Assembly (NCBI RefSeq): GCF_018398875.1
Contig: NZ_JAGWDK010000011.1
Coordinates: forward strand, 124,001 to 188,000
DNA: 64,000 nucleotides
Direction of reading: 5' to 3'
Source: Bradyrhizobium sp. sGM-13
GTDB taxonomy: Bacteria; Pseudomonadota; Alphaproteobacteria; Rhizobiales; Xanthobacteraceae
Of this stretch, positions 1 to 8,057 are shown piece by piece; position 1 is the stretch's first letter; each line of letters begins with the position of its first letter. The position numbers were made by a program, and so were the translations under genes. The notes beneath the pieces were generated by a model. It searched no databases, was not told the DNA's origin, and saw only the letters and a list, made by a program, of their open reading frames with translations.

Positions 1-1
1 G

Positions 2-556
2 CTCTCCAGCAACTGGATCATCGACTGGCGCCGCTATCACGAGGTGCTGGCGGCCAATCCTCCCAATGTGCGGCTCAATCCGTCGCGGAAGATCGATCCG
101 TTCCTGATACCGCAGTTGCACGAGCTGCCGGGCGGTGGCGGTAACCTGCCGTTCCGCAATCTCAAGCGCGGCGTCATGCTGGGGCTGCCGTCGGGACAGG
201 ATGTCGCCAAGGCGATGAAGATCAAGAATCCGCTCACACCGGCTGAGATCGCGAGTGGCACGGACGGCGCCGCGGCAAAGAAGCACGGCCTGCACGAGCA
301 CACACCGCTCTGGTACTACATCCTCAAGGAGGCCGAGCAGCGCGGCGGCGGCGAAAAGCTCGGACCGGTGGGCGCGACGATCGTGGCCGAAGTGTTCGTC
401 GGTCTCGTCCACGGCGACCGTCAATCGTATCTGTGGCTGAAGGGCAAGAACTGGAAGCCAACGCTGCCGTCGAAGACACAGGGCGAATTCACCATGGCGG
501 ACCTGCTGCGGTTCGTCGGCGATATCAGCCCGATCGACGGCATCTCGACGGTCTAG
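2..556 (+). CDS. Heme peroxidase family protein, C-terminal part (cut by window edge)
   Basis: The frame is open from base 2 to the TAG at 554-556, so about 184 C-terminal residues are visible and the start lies outside the window. The segment FRNLKRGVMLGLPSGQDVA followed by a stretch ending in a short hydrophilic tail resembles the C-terminal part of bacterial animal-type heme peroxidases. The catalytic distal and proximal histidine regions would lie upstream and cannot be checked. No signal or membrane segment is visible in this part. The family name rests on recognition of this block only. Downstream is a repeat-filled intergenic region, so it probably ends its transcript. Confidence 0.65.
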   Translation, partial: LSSNWIIDWRRYHEVLAANPPNVRLNPSRKIDPFLIPQLHELPGGGGNLPFRNLKRGVMLGLPSGQDVAKAMKIKNPLTPAEIASGTDGAAAKKHGLHEHTPLWYYILKEAEQRGGGEKLGPVGATIVAEVFVGLVHGDRQSYLWLKGKNWKPTLPSKTQGEFTMADLLRFVGDISPIDGISTV

Positions 557-917
557 GCGTTTTGGCGCCTGGCGATTGCGCGGCGTAACGGCTGCGCAGT
601 CGCAGCGACGTTGCCCACGTTTGCATCCCATCGTCCTGGCTGGACTTGACGCAATTGGCAGGCTGCCTCGTGGGTCCCCGCGAACGCACGCGAACGCGGG
701 GACCCATAACCACCACCGCCGATATGGTGTGCGCAGACGTGCGGCGACTTCACATTACATCGCTGACATCTGTGGCTATGGGTCCCTGCGTTCGCAGGGA
801 CGACGGTGAGAGGGATTGCTTCCGCCTTCGCTCTTGAGCCACGGCGGACAAGTCGTCGCTTGCGCTCCCCGCACCGCCGGCTAGTCTGACGACTGACCCC
901 AGGCAGGATCAGACGCC
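557..917. repeat. Intergenic region with palindromic repeats of two families
   Basis: No gene is seen in this 361-bp stretch. Bases 671-806 hold a repeat with two hairpins: the first has arms GGGTCCCCGCG and CGCGGGGACCC, the second reads GTCCCTGCG-TT-CGCAGGGAC. The same second hairpin recurs at 24409-24437 and, slightly altered, at 25928-25956. Bases 809-868 carry a fragment of another family whose fuller copy is at 19532-19672. These are probably REP-like intergenic elements, not coding sequence. Confidence 0.8.
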
Positions 918-1610
918 ATGTCCCTCAAACTCTACGAACTCGTCGGTACCGATCCATCCCGTCCGTTCAGCCCATTCTGCTGGCGAACGCGGATGGCGCT
1001 GGCGCATAAGGAGCTCTCGGCGGAGACGATTCCCTGGTGCTTCACCGAGAAAAGCGCGATCGCGCCGCACGGCTCGGAGAAGGTGCCGGTGCTGCTCGAC
1101 GGCGACAGCGCGGTCGTCGATTCCTGGACCATCGCCAACTATCTCGAAGACAAATATCCGGACCGTCCGTCGCTGTTCGGCGGCGAGGGCGGCCGCGCCA
1201 TGGCGCGGATGCTGAATTGGTGGGGCGACGGCGTGATCGGCGGCATGTTTCCGCTCATCATCGCCGACATACCGCTCAACCTGAAGCCGGAGGACGCCGC
1301 CTATTTCCGCACATCGCGCGAGGCGCGCTTTGGCAAGAAGCTGGAAGACATCATGGCCGGCCGCGACAAGGCGGTCGAAAGTTTTCGCAAAAGCCTCGAT
1401 CCGCTGCGGCTGACATTGCGGACGCAGCCGTACCTCGGCGGCACGGCGGCGAACTATGCGGACTATATCGTGTTCGGCGCATTCCAGTGGGCGCGCGTGG
1501 TCAGCCCGTTCAAGCTGCTGATGGAGGATGATCCGGTCCATGCCTGGCGCGAGCGGCTGCTCGACGCGTTCGATGGGCTGGCACGCAAGTCGCCGAGCTA
1601 TCACGGCTAG
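918..1610 (+). CDS. Glutathione S-transferase family protein
   Basis: This is a 230-aa soluble protein with GST architecture. Residues 1-80 form a thioredoxin-like N-domain. The cis-proline segment KVPVLL is at 55-60 and the glutathione-binding motif DSWTIANYLE at 68-77. The rest is an all-helical C-domain. The family conjugates glutathione to electrophiles or acts in isomerisation or reduction; the substrate cannot be told here. The ATG at 918 is preceded by AGGA about nine bases upstream. It stands alone, convergent with the HD-domain gene that ends at 1656. No signal peptide is seen, so it is likely cytosolic. Confidence 0.85.
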   Translation: MSLKLYELVGTDPSRPFSPFCWRTRMALAHKELSAETIPWCFTEKSAIAPHGSEKVPVLLDGDSAVVDSWTIANYLEDKYPDRPSLFGGEGGRAMARMLNWWGDGVIGGMFPLIIADIPLNLKPEDAAYFRTSREARFGKKLEDIMAGRDKAVESFRKSLDPLRLTLRTQPYLGGTAANYADYIVFGAFQWARVVSPFKLLMEDDPVHAWRERLLDAFDGLARKSPSYHG

Positions 1611-1655
1611 CATCGGCGGACGGCGCTCGATCCACGCGGAGCGAGCACGGCATTA

Positions 1656-2504
1656 TCACGGCTGCGGGCCGGACAGGTTCATTTCGCGCTCGGCCCGAAA
1701 AACGTTGCTGTGCAGGTTTGCGATCCATTGCCGCCCGCTCGACGTGACATTGAGATAGCGGATTGCCGTCTGGATCTGCGGCGCGACGTTGTTCCAATAG
1801 AACTGCGGATATTTGTAAACGACGTCTGCCGGCGTCTGGTAGCCGAGCGTTTTGTTCATGCCGACTTCTTCAAATTCGTAGAACAGGGCATTCGCTTTCT
1901 TCAGGTAGTTGGGGTCGCCGAGCTGCCCGATGAGGTCGGCCGCGCGCAGCAACAGGCCCTCTTCTTCGATCAGTTCGTCGTTTGACGATGAATCAACATA
2001 GGGAAATCGCGTATATTCGATTGCCCTGGCTATCCGGCTCGCATCAACTTCTTCGGCAGTGTCGAGCCGCTCGAACACGAACAGCTTCGAGCGGTCCACA
2101 TGGTAGGCTGCCAGCGCAGCATCGGATGAACCTCGCGCCAGGCGAACAGTACGGCCGCTGAGATCTGCGACATAGGAATCTCCGTCATCTCCCTGGACAA
2201 TTCCACGAACGAATCCGATGTCGTGGCTGAGGCACGCCAGGATGAAATTGGCGTAATCGTCCGCTGTCGTTGGCCGCAGCATCGCCCGGCCCATCAGGAT
2301 ATCGTGCCCGGCTAGGGTCACGAGCATGGTGTGTTCGATATTGTGATACAGGGCGTCGCTGTTGCCGATGCATTCCAATGTGAGCCTGGCTGCATAGGGG
2401 AGAAATTCAGCCAGCCGGGCATGGGAGGAGCCAAACCGGCTCCTGGTATCCGAGGCCAGAAACGACCCCAAAGCTTGCGCCACCAGTTCCGGGATTGTGA
2501 TCAT
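1656..2504 (-). CDS. HD-domain metal-dependent phosphohydrolase
   Basis: This 282-aa protein carries an HD-type signature: HNIEHT at residues 54-59 and LSHDIG at 92-97, which supply the metal-binding histidines and the His-Asp pair. A later helical region contains further acidic residues at about 190-200 (EEEGLLLRAADLIGQ). The arrangement resembles the cyclic-nucleotide phosphodiesterase-like branch of the HD superfamily, although the substrate is unknown. There is no signal peptide or membrane segment. It is convergent with the GST gene and has no partner in the same direction. The hydrolase family is well supported; any nucleotide specificity is inference. Confidence 0.75.
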   Translation of the reverse strand: MITIPELVAQALGSFLASDTRSRFGSSHARLAEFLPYAARLTLECIGNSDALYHNIEHTMLVTLAGHDILMGRAMLRPTTADDYANFILACLSHDIGFVRGIVQGDDGDSYVADLSGRTVRLARGSSDAALAAYHVDRSKLFVFERLDTAEEVDASRIARAIEYTRFPYVDSSSNDELIEEEGLLLRAADLIGQLGDPNYLKKANALFYEFEEVGMNKTLGYQTPADVVYKYPQFYWNNVAPQIQTAIRYLNVTSSGRQWIANLHSNVFRAEREMNLSGPQP

Positions 2505-2866
2505 CTGAACACCGCGTCATTTGTGCGACGTTGGCGGCATAATAGCACATCGGCGTTTCTTCTGGTGGCCAATGTCTGCTCGCGCCACCAGAAAGCGTGG
2601 CCCAACGTCTCCGTCCGCGGGTGCACTCAACGCGTCCGCCGATCGGTCGTGAAGCGCGCATTCTCTGACATCCGGATACCCGGCCAGGAGGCTTTGCTTC
2701 GCTTGGGAATGATGACGTTTCCCGAGGCAATTACCAGACAACGATTGCCGGAGCGTCCGCGCAATCGCCGAGGCTGTAAATTAGTTCTATCCGATAACGA
2801 TGTTAGCCGTGACGTAAAATGAAGGCGTAAGCTGAACTCCTTGGTGGCCGTTAGGGGAGACGCATC
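2505..2866. other. Intergenic region without a recognisable gene
   Basis: This 362-bp stretch separates the HD-domain gene from a small ORF starting at 2867. Short open frames exist on both strands, but none has convincing codon use, a ribosome-binding site or a recognisable product. The last 90 bases are AT-richer and probably hold the promoter of the downstream small gene; no confident -35/-10 pair can be named. Confidence 0.5.
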
Positions 2867-3043
2867 ATGACCGACCTTGAAGCCAAATTGGAGCGGTTCG
2901 AGACTCTCGCTGCCGAATGCGATTTGATCGGCAAGTTGACGTCGGATGGGGCAAAGCGCGAGCTATACCTGCGCCTCGGCTTGCACTATCGCGAACTGGC
3001 CGACGACATCCGCGCGGTGATCGCAACCAAAGATGCCGCTTAG
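2867..3043 (+). CDS. Small conserved-type hypothetical protein, 58 aa
   Basis: This short gene begins at ATG 2867 with the ribosome-binding site GGGGAGA about seven bases upstream and ends at TAG 3041-3043. The 58-aa product is soluble, predicted mostly helical and charged (MTDLEAKLERFETLA at the N-terminus). Its codon use matches the GC-rich host. It has no membrane segment and no cysteine pair. I do not recognise a function. It is convergent with the enoyl-CoA hydratase gene that ends 40 bases away. The good ribosome-binding site and codon bias make it a likely real gene. Confidence 0.6.
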   Translation: MTDLEAKLERFETLAAECDLIGKLTSDGAKRELYLRLGLHYRELADDIRAVIATKDAA

Positions 3044-3082
3044 CCGGCCGGACAGGAGCGGCAGCGGGATCCTGGCCTTGCG

Positions 3083-3874
3083 TCAACAGCCGCGATAGAG
3101 CGGCGGCCGGTGTTCGATCCACGCATTGATGCCTTCGCCGAGATCGTGGCTCGGCACCAGCGCGGCGAATTGCTCGCTCTCGACCTGCAGCCCTTCGGCG
3201 ATGGCCATGTTCAGTCCGCGGGTGACAGCGGTGATGATGCCGCCGACAGCAAGCGGCGAATGCGGGATGATACGGTTTGCGAGCTCCCGTGCCGCGGACA
3301 GCAATTCACCATGCGGCACGACCCTATTGACGAGGCCGATCTCCAGCGCCTGCTGCGGCAGGAAAGGATCGCCCGTCAGCAACAGTTCAAGCGCGCGCTT
3401 GCGCCCGGCAAGCCGCGGTAGCCGTTGCGTTCCGCCGAAGGTCGGCGGCATGCCGAGATTGATTTCCGGCTTAGCGAATCTCGCGCGTTCGCTGGCAACG
3501 GCGAGATGCACGGCTTCGGTAATCTCGCAGCCGCCGCCGAACGCCAGCCCGTTGACCGCGGCGATCACCGGTTTCCTGAACGCTTCGAGCCGCGCGGTCA
3601 TGGCCTGACCGCGCCGGACGAAGTCGCGGATGGCGATGTTTGCGCCTTGGCGAACGCTGCCTGAGAACTCATGGATATCGGCGCCGGCGGAAAAGGCGCG
3701 CTCCCCTGCCCCGGTCAGGATCATGGCGCGCACGCTGGCGTCAGTCTCGATTGCATCCAGCACCGCCATCAGGCGGTCGATCAGCTCAAAGTTCAGCGCA
3801 TTGAGCCTGTCGGGGCGGTTGAGCGTGATCAGCGCGATCCCCTCCTTGATTTCGATCAGAATGGGCTCGGACAT
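3083..3874 (-). CDS. Enoyl-CoA hydratase/isomerase family protein
   Basis: This 263-aa crotonase-fold enzyme hydrates 2-enoyl-CoA or catalyses a related acyl-CoA reaction. The oxyanion-hole segments are FSAGADI (61-67) and NGLAFGGGCEIT (108-119). Both glutamates equivalent to the catalytic pair of classical enoyl-CoA hydratases appear present, in GGGCE (E117) and KPEINLG (E137), so true hydratase activity is plausible. The start at 3874 is chosen over an upstream in-frame one because GGAG lies just before it and family homology begins there. It is divergent from a TetR regulator and shares an 81-bp promoter region with it, which suggests TetR control. Confidence 0.88.
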   Translation of the reverse strand: MSEPILIEIKEGIALITLNRPDRLNALNFELIDRLMAVLDAIETDASVRAMILTGAGERAFSAGADIHEFSGSVRQGANIAIRDFVRRGQAMTARLEAFRKPVIAAVNGLAFGGGCEITEAVHLAVASERARFAKPEINLGMPPTFGGTQRLPRLAGRKRALELLLTGDPFLPQQALEIGLVNRVVPHGELLSAARELANRIIPHSPLAVGGIITAVTRGLNMAIAEGLQVESEQFAALVPSHDLGEGINAWIEHRPPLYRGC

Positions 3875-3932
3875 CTCCAAATCTCCGCAGGCGTTAATGT
3901 GTTGCATGCATCGTAGAAGACGGTCCGCGTTG

Positions 3933-3956
3933 TGTATATTCACTGGTTAGTATACA
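3933..3956. promoter_or_regulatory. Inverted repeat TGTATA-N12-TATACA, likely TetR operator
   Basis: A perfect 6-bp inverted repeat, TGTATA at 3933-3938 and TATACA at 3951-3956, lies between the divergent enoyl-CoA hydratase and TetR genes and touches the first possible TetR start codon. A dyad in a divergent regulator/target promoter is the usual place for a TetR-family operator. Binding is inferred, not shown. Confidence 0.5.
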
Positions 3957-4573
3957 TGACGGTCATGGCACGACCCGGTATCCCGACGCGCGAACGCATC
4001 ATCTCGGCGGCGAACGCGCTGTTCTACAATAATGGCATCCGGGCCGTCAGCGTCGACGCAGTAGCGGCCAAGGCCGGCGTTACCAAGCGCACGCTCTATT
4101 ATCACTTCAAAAGCAAGGACGATCTGGTGGCAGCGTATCTCGCCGGCCGCGATCAGCCCAATCTCGCATTGTTCCGAAAATGGTTTTCGGAAGCCCAGGG
4201 CAGCCTGCCTGCCAAGGTCGAAGCGATCTTTCGCCATCTCGCACGCTCAGCGCGTCATCCGAAGTGGAACGGATGCGGATTCCTGCGCACTGCGGCCGAG
4301 CTCGCCAATTTGCCCGGACACCCCGCGATCAAGATAGGCGCCGCGCACAAGAAAAAGTTCGAGGAATGGCTGCGCGCGACATTTGCGGAGGAGGGCATAG
4401 TCGAACCCCTCCGGCTCGCGCGGCAAATCCTGCTGCTGCTCGACGGCTCGTTCGCCGTCGTGCTGTTGCATCGCGATCCGTCCTATATGGAGACGGCGGG
4501 AGAGGCGGCGCATGCGCTGATCGAGGCGGCGCTTCCGGTGCGGGCGAGCCGGCGAGTGCGGGCGGGACGGTAG
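3956..4573 (+). CDS. TetR/AcrR family transcriptional regulator
   Basis: This is a 205-aa one-component regulator. The N-terminal DNA-binding domain spans residues 10-57 with the helix-turn-helix around VSVDAVAAKAGVTKRTLYYH, typical of TetR repressors. The C-terminal ligand-binding and dimerisation domain is helical. The start could be ATG 3956 or ATG 3965; neither has a strong ribosome-binding site, and a GTG at 3932 is also in frame. The gene is divergent from the enoyl-CoA hydratase gene, so the ligand may be an acyl-CoA or related compound. A dyad overlapping the start suggests autoregulation. Confidence 0.88.
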   Translation: MTVMARPGIPTRERIISAANALFYNNGIRAVSVDAVAAKAGVTKRTLYYHFKSKDDLVAAYLAGRDQPNLALFRKWFSEAQGSLPAKVEAIFRHLARSARHPKWNGCGFLRTAAELANLPGHPAIKIGAAHKKKFEEWLRATFAEEGIVEPLRLARQILLLLDGSFAVVLLHRDPSYMETAGEAAHALIEAALPVRASRRVRAGR

Positions 4574-4809
4574 CGTTCCGTTGTTGCGAGAAGCCCACCG
4601 GTCGCGCGAACGCGCGAGACGCCCGCTCTGCGGGTCATCACCCTGCAACAGGCCCCAGCGTGTTCTGCGTCGTCGCAACGCGGGCGGCAGTAATGAACCT
4701 TTTGGAAACCACCAGGTCACATACTGAAGGTTGCTTTTGCTGATTGATCCCTCCGCCCTTCCCCTGGACTGGGCCGCAGAGCCGGATCGAACCCAGACGG
4801 GGTGGACGA

Positions 4810-5259
4810 ATGACCGAGGAATCTCATCGTCAGCGCGTACTGGATTTCCTCAACATCCTGTATTCCGGCGACGTCGAAGGCGCGCTGGCGCGCTGCACCG
4901 ACGACATCGAATCCCTCGCCAACGCCCCGATCGACATCCTGCCGCATATGGGCCATCGCCGCGGCAAGGCCGAAATGCGCGAGATGTGGAACGCCGTCCG
5001 CGCCCGCTATTCCGAACTGCGCTGCGAGGTGCCGATCCTGGTCGTCGAGGGCGACAAGGCGGCCGCGTTCATCCGCGTGTTCTTCCGCAAGAGCATCAAT
5101 CAGCGCATGGTGCAGTTCGACATCGCCGGCTTCTACACGCTGCGCGACGGCAAGATCAGCCAGATCAGGGAAATCATCGACACCTTCGATCTGGTCCAGC
5201 AACTGCTCGAACGCGACGTCGCTGCGATCCTGACCCGTAGAAAGCCGGAGCTGATTTAG
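4810..5259 (+). CDS. SnoaL-like / NTF2-fold protein (first paralogue)
   Basis: This 149-aa protein has the cone-shaped NTF2/SnoaL fold pattern. An N-terminal helix is followed by the conserved PIDILPHMGHRRGKAEM stretch at about 38-54, a beta-sheet half, and the closing IIDTFDLVQQLL. Family members are small hydrolases, isomerases or binding proteins; substrate cannot be read from sequence. The ATG at 4810 follows a GGGGTGG purine run and is preferred over an upstream in-frame ATG at 4744, which adds a proline-rich non-family extension. A paralogue with the same landmarks lies 400 bp downstream. Confidence 0.75.
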   Translation: MTEESHRQRVLDFLNILYSGDVEGALARCTDDIESLANAPIDILPHMGHRRGKAEMREMWNAVRARYSELRCEVPILVVEGDKAAAFIRVFFRKSINQRMVQFDIAGFYTLRDGKISQIREIIDTFDLVQQLLERDVAAILTRRKPELI

Positions 5260-5283
5260 CGCAATTGTCATTCCTGGTGCGGT

Positions 5284-5408
5284 CGTCATTCCGGGATGGT
5301 CCGAAGGACCAGACCTCAGACGTGCAATTGCACATCGGGGAATCTCGAGATTCTCAGGTGCGCAATTGCGCACCGTAGTTCGATGCTTCGCATCGCCCCG
5401 GAATGACG
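5284..5408. repeat. Palindromic intergenic repeat with 12-bp terminal inverted arms
   Basis: Perfect arms CGTCATTCCGGG (5284-5295) and CCCGGAATGACG (5397-5408) enclose further palindromes, including the 18-bp perfect GGTGCGCAATTGCGCACC at 5357-5374 and GTGCAATTGCAC. The arrangement is a nested hairpin element of the REP/intergenic type found in rhizobial genomes. It sits between the two SnoaL-like genes. Confidence 0.75.
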
Positions 5409-5663
5409 AGCCTTCAGTTACATTCCGCGCCATTGAACCTCATCGCCTCCGCCGCCGACACCCGCCACAAGGATTTTTCCGACCGATAATGCGGCCAAAA
5501 CAGCCGCATTTGTGCATTGCAAAAACGACAATTGTGTTCTGGCGAAACTGCTCTATTTCTGGCTGCAACAGTGAAAGTCCGGCATTTCGGCCCCGGCGTC
5601 GATGAAGACGCCCGATTGGGCGTGACTGCCGTTTTGAAATCCAGTTTTTAGGACCAAATCAAA
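5409..5663. promoter_or_regulatory. Upstream region of second SnoaL-like gene, with inverted repeat
   Basis: No gene is seen here. An 8-bp perfect inverted repeat, AATGCGGC (5488-5495) and GCCGCATT (5503-5510), lies about 155 bp upstream of the next start codon and could be an operator or a small hairpin. AT-richer sequence around 5515-5555 may contain the promoter, but no confident -35/-10 pair is named. Confidence 0.4.
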
Positions 5664-6098
5664 ATGACAGAGCATAGTCTCTGGCGTTTTTCGCGCGCGC
5701 TGCATCGTGCGATCAATGAACGCCAGCCCGTTGATCTCGAAACCCTGCTCGACGAGGAGGTCGACTGGGCGATCTACGGACCGATCGATATGTATCCGTT
5801 CTTCGGCCAGCGCCGCGGCAAGGCGGCCGTGATGGAGGTGATCAGGCAGATCGCGGACAATTTCCGCGTCCACCGCTTCATCCGCGAATCGATCATGCTG
5901 GGAGTGGATACGGCCGCCTCGATGATGCGCTATTCGCTGACCGCGCTGGATTCCAACAAGCCGATCACCCTGCGCATCGCCCATTTCGCCCAGTTCAGGG
6001 CCGGCCGCCTGACCAACTTGCGCGTGCTGGTCGACACCTTCGATCTGGTCGAGCAGACCGTGGGCTACCCCATTCATCTGCCACGGATGGCGGTGTAA
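5664..6098 (+). CDS. SnoaL-like / NTF2-fold protein (second paralogue)
   Basis: This 144-aa protein shares landmarks with the protein encoded at 4810-5259: GPIDMYPFFGQRRGKAAVM near 39-57 and LVDTFDLVEQT near the C-terminus. The two are therefore distant tandem paralogues of the NTF2/SnoaL superfamily. It is soluble and without a signal peptide. The start is the only good ATG, after AGGACCAAATCAAA. Catalytic residues cannot be assigned because the superfamily is too diverse. A repeat element and its own upstream region separate it from the first copy, so the two are probably not strictly co-transcribed. Confidence 0.75.
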   Translation: MTEHSLWRFSRALHRAINERQPVDLETLLDEEVDWAIYGPIDMYPFFGQRRGKAAVMEVIRQIADNFRVHRFIRESIMLGVDTAASMMRYSLTALDSNKPITLRIAHFAQFRAGRLTNLRVLVDTFDLVEQTVGYPIHLPRMAV

Positions 6099-6208
6099 CT
6101 CACAGGTGCCGTCATGGCGAGGAGCGCAATGACGGCATTTCGACCACCCGCCATAATTTCGCAACAGAGCGAACGCATTCTTGGCGCGACTTGGAATGCG
6201 GGCGGGCA

Positions 6209-7123
6209 ATGATTCCGAAAATGCGATTTGGCTGGGCGCGGCTGCCAATGCTGGTGGCCGGCGTAAGTTTGGCTTCGATATTGGCTGTGGCGGCACAAAC
6301 GCCGCCGACCGACGATGAGGCGGAGATGCAGGAGGCTGAAGAAGCCGAGGCCGCTCCCAGCGTCAACGATGCCGATATCGTGAAGGACATCGACGTCGAA
6401 AAGCTCGACTGGAGCCAACTCAACGTCGATGCATCGACCCTGAGCTTTCAGGCGCCGAAGCGAGGCAATTCGTCGAAAGGCACTGCCAGCGCGGATGCCT
6501 CATGGTCCGCCAATGAAAGACCGAACGGCACCTCCGCGGTATCGGTCAAGCAATCCATCTCGCCGTTCTGGGATGCGCGGATCGGCGCCGACATGACGGT
6601 CGCGCGGCAAGGCACGGTGACGACGTCCGAACTGCTCTCGGAAAAACTTGCCAATGGCGGCAGCCTGCCGCAATCGTCCGGCACCGCGTGGGCTGCGATT
6701 ACCGCTCCAGGCGTTGGCTCGATTTGGGACACGACCGCGGTCGAGGCACGGGTCGATCCCGGATCCGAGCAGAGCAAGCTCGGCACATCCTTGAGCAAAT
6801 CGCTGCCGATCAGCGAGCAATATTCGCTGACCCTGAAGAACGACTACAACCTGATCCAGCAAGGCATCGTGCCGGTGCCCGGCATCGTCGGCCATCCGGC
6901 CAGCAGCTACGAGACCGACCAGTCGGCAAAGCTGAGCATTGCCGACACCGGCACCAGCTTGATCGCCGGCCAGACGCTATCGACATCCGACGACAAGTGG
7001 CTGCGCAAGATCGGCGCCGAGCAGAAGCTGTTCGACGGCGTCACCATCTCGGGCTCGATCGGCGAAACGCCGTCGGGCGCCGCCAACAAGAGCCTCAGCG
7101 CGGGCTTCAGGCGTAGCTGGTGA
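6209..7123 (+). CDS. Exported hypothetical protein, possible outer-membrane barrel
   Basis: This 304-aa protein starts at ATG 6209 with a hydrophobic signal peptide (residues 5-28, ending near AVAAQ) and then an acidic stretch (DDEAEMQEAEEAEAA). The remainder is rich in Ser, Thr, Gly and alternating hydrophobics, and it ends in an aromatic residue (FRRSW), a feature common in outer-membrane beta-barrels. The TTG at 6191 is in frame but lacks the features of a real start. I do not recognise a named family. Location in the periplasm or outer membrane is inferred from the signal peptide and the C-terminal Trp. Confidence 0.6.
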   Translation: MIPKMRFGWARLPMLVAGVSLASILAVAAQTPPTDDEAEMQEAEEAEAAPSVNDADIVKDIDVEKLDWSQLNVDASTLSFQAPKRGNSSKGTASADASWSANERPNGTSAVSVKQSISPFWDARIGADMTVARQGTVTTSELLSEKLANGGSLPQSSGTAWAAITAPGVGSIWDTTAVEARVDPGSEQSKLGTSLSKSLPISEQYSLTLKNDYNLIQQGIVPVPGIVGHPASSYETDQSAKLSIADTGTSLIAGQTLSTSDDKWLRKIGAEQKLFDGVTISGSIGETPSGAANKSLSAGFRRSW

Positions 7124-7305
7124 GGGCCGAAATCGTCCCAATTTGACGCGCTTTCCGATCTCGAGGGCAGCGCCCCAGAGAATGAACCATCATTGCCGCA
7201 GATTGGCCAAGATGCGGACAAAATCGGCGGGACAGATGGGCCCGCTCCACTTCGTCGTGCGGGGGACGTCCGCGCTCGCCTGAAAGCGAAACAGAGGAAT
7301 AGCCG

Positions 7306-7722
7306 ATGAACGCCACCAATCGCTCCGAACAAGTTGATTCCACCACGGAAGCCGACAGCGATCTCGCCGCCGTATCCGAAGTCGAGGCCGGCATCCGCGA
7401 TTTCGTTCGCAACGATATCGCCTATCTGCGTCGGCCCGCGGTGGCCCCGGACACCATGCCGATCGACGCCAATGCCGAAGCGACCGTCAACAACGTCAAC
7501 TCGCTGATCCAGCGCGTTGCCGGCACGTCGCTGGCGGAAATCGAGAAGCTGATTTCCGAACTCGAAAGCCTTCGCGACTTGCTCCATGCCGAAGGCCAGC
7601 GCGTCCAGCGCGAGATCTCCGGCTATGCGCAGCTCAGCCAGGCGGCGATGAAGTCGACGCGCATGATCGCCGACAACGTCACGCAGTGGAAGCGCGCCGC
7701 CGACGGCCTGCGCAACGCCTAA
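7306..7722 (+). CDS. Coiled-coil hypothetical protein, 138 aa
   Basis: The product is a soluble, mainly helical protein. Residues 1-55 are acidic and probably disordered. Residues 60-125 show heptad-like spacing of Leu/Ile/Val (LISELESLRDLLHAEGQ) expected for a coiled coil. There is no signal peptide or membrane segment. The ATG at 7306 follows GAGGAATAGCCG, a good ribosome-binding site. A strong intrinsic terminator follows the stop codon, so the transcript ends here. No function is recognised. Confidence 0.7.
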   Translation: MNATNRSEQVDSTTEADSDLAAVSEVEAGIRDFVRNDIAYLRRPAVAPDTMPIDANAEATVNNVNSLIQRVAGTSLAEIEKLISELESLRDLLHAEGQRVQREISGYAQLSQAAMKSTRMIADNVTQWKRAADGLRNA

Positions 7723-7748
7723 TCTGATCGTTGCAAAAATCTAACACT

Positions 7749-7784
7749 CCGCCGCGTTCCGTAACTGAGCGCGGCGGTTTTGTT
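7749..7784 (+). terminator. Rho-independent terminator after the 138-aa gene
   Basis: The stem CCGCCGCG (7749-7756) pairs perfectly with CGCGGCGG (7770-7777) across a 13-base loop and is followed by TTTTGTTT. It lies 27 bases past the TAA of the gene ending at 7722. Confidence 0.85.
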
Positions 7785-7877
7785 TGGCTGTGTTCGATCT
7801 GAACTTTATAAGCACGGTCGCGTCCAAGGACCGATGTCGTCACTTGGCGGCAGGCACCTTTTGGGGACACACCGGCG

Positions 7878-8015
7878 ATGCAAAACGTTCAGCCAGACAA
7901 CATGGATTCAATGCCGTTGCGGCAATCGTCGCATAGCATGGGCACGCTCGTGATCCGCTTTGTCGGACTGCTGACGCTTGCGGTCGTGGCAATGACGTTG
8001 ATCTGGAGCCGCTGA
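7878..8015 (+). CDS. Small single-helix membrane protein, 45 aa
   Basis: A short gene from ATG 7878 to TGA 8013-8015 encodes 45 residues. The N-terminal half is polar (MQNVQPDNMDSMPLRQSSHS). The C-terminal half, residues 24-43, is one hydrophobic helix (VIRFVGLLTLAVVAMTLIW) that ends in Ser-Arg. It is a candidate tail-anchored inner-membrane microprotein. GGGGA lies about 12 bases upstream, slightly far for a ribosome-binding site. It is convergent with another single-helix microprotein at 8058-8201. No function is known. Confidence 0.55.
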   Translation: MQNVQPDNMDSMPLRQSSHSMGTLVIRFVGLLTLAVVAMTLIWSR

Positions 8016-8057
8016 ATCTTTTTTGAGATTCGGCGTCTATGCTTGCCCAATCCGCAA

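Noticed and set aside
909-1613. Long 234-aa frame on the minus strand opposite the GST gene
   Set aside because: It mirrors the real GST gene, has Arg/His-rich composition typical of antisense GC-rich frames, and shows no family motif.
2517-2741. 74-aa minus-strand frame in the gap before the 58-aa gene
   Set aside because: No ribosome-binding site, atypical composition and no recognisable motif; treated as noncoding.
4717-5433. 238-aa minus-strand frame over the first SnoaL gene and repeat
   Set aside because: It runs through a palindromic repeat and antisense to a recognisable gene; no motif is present.
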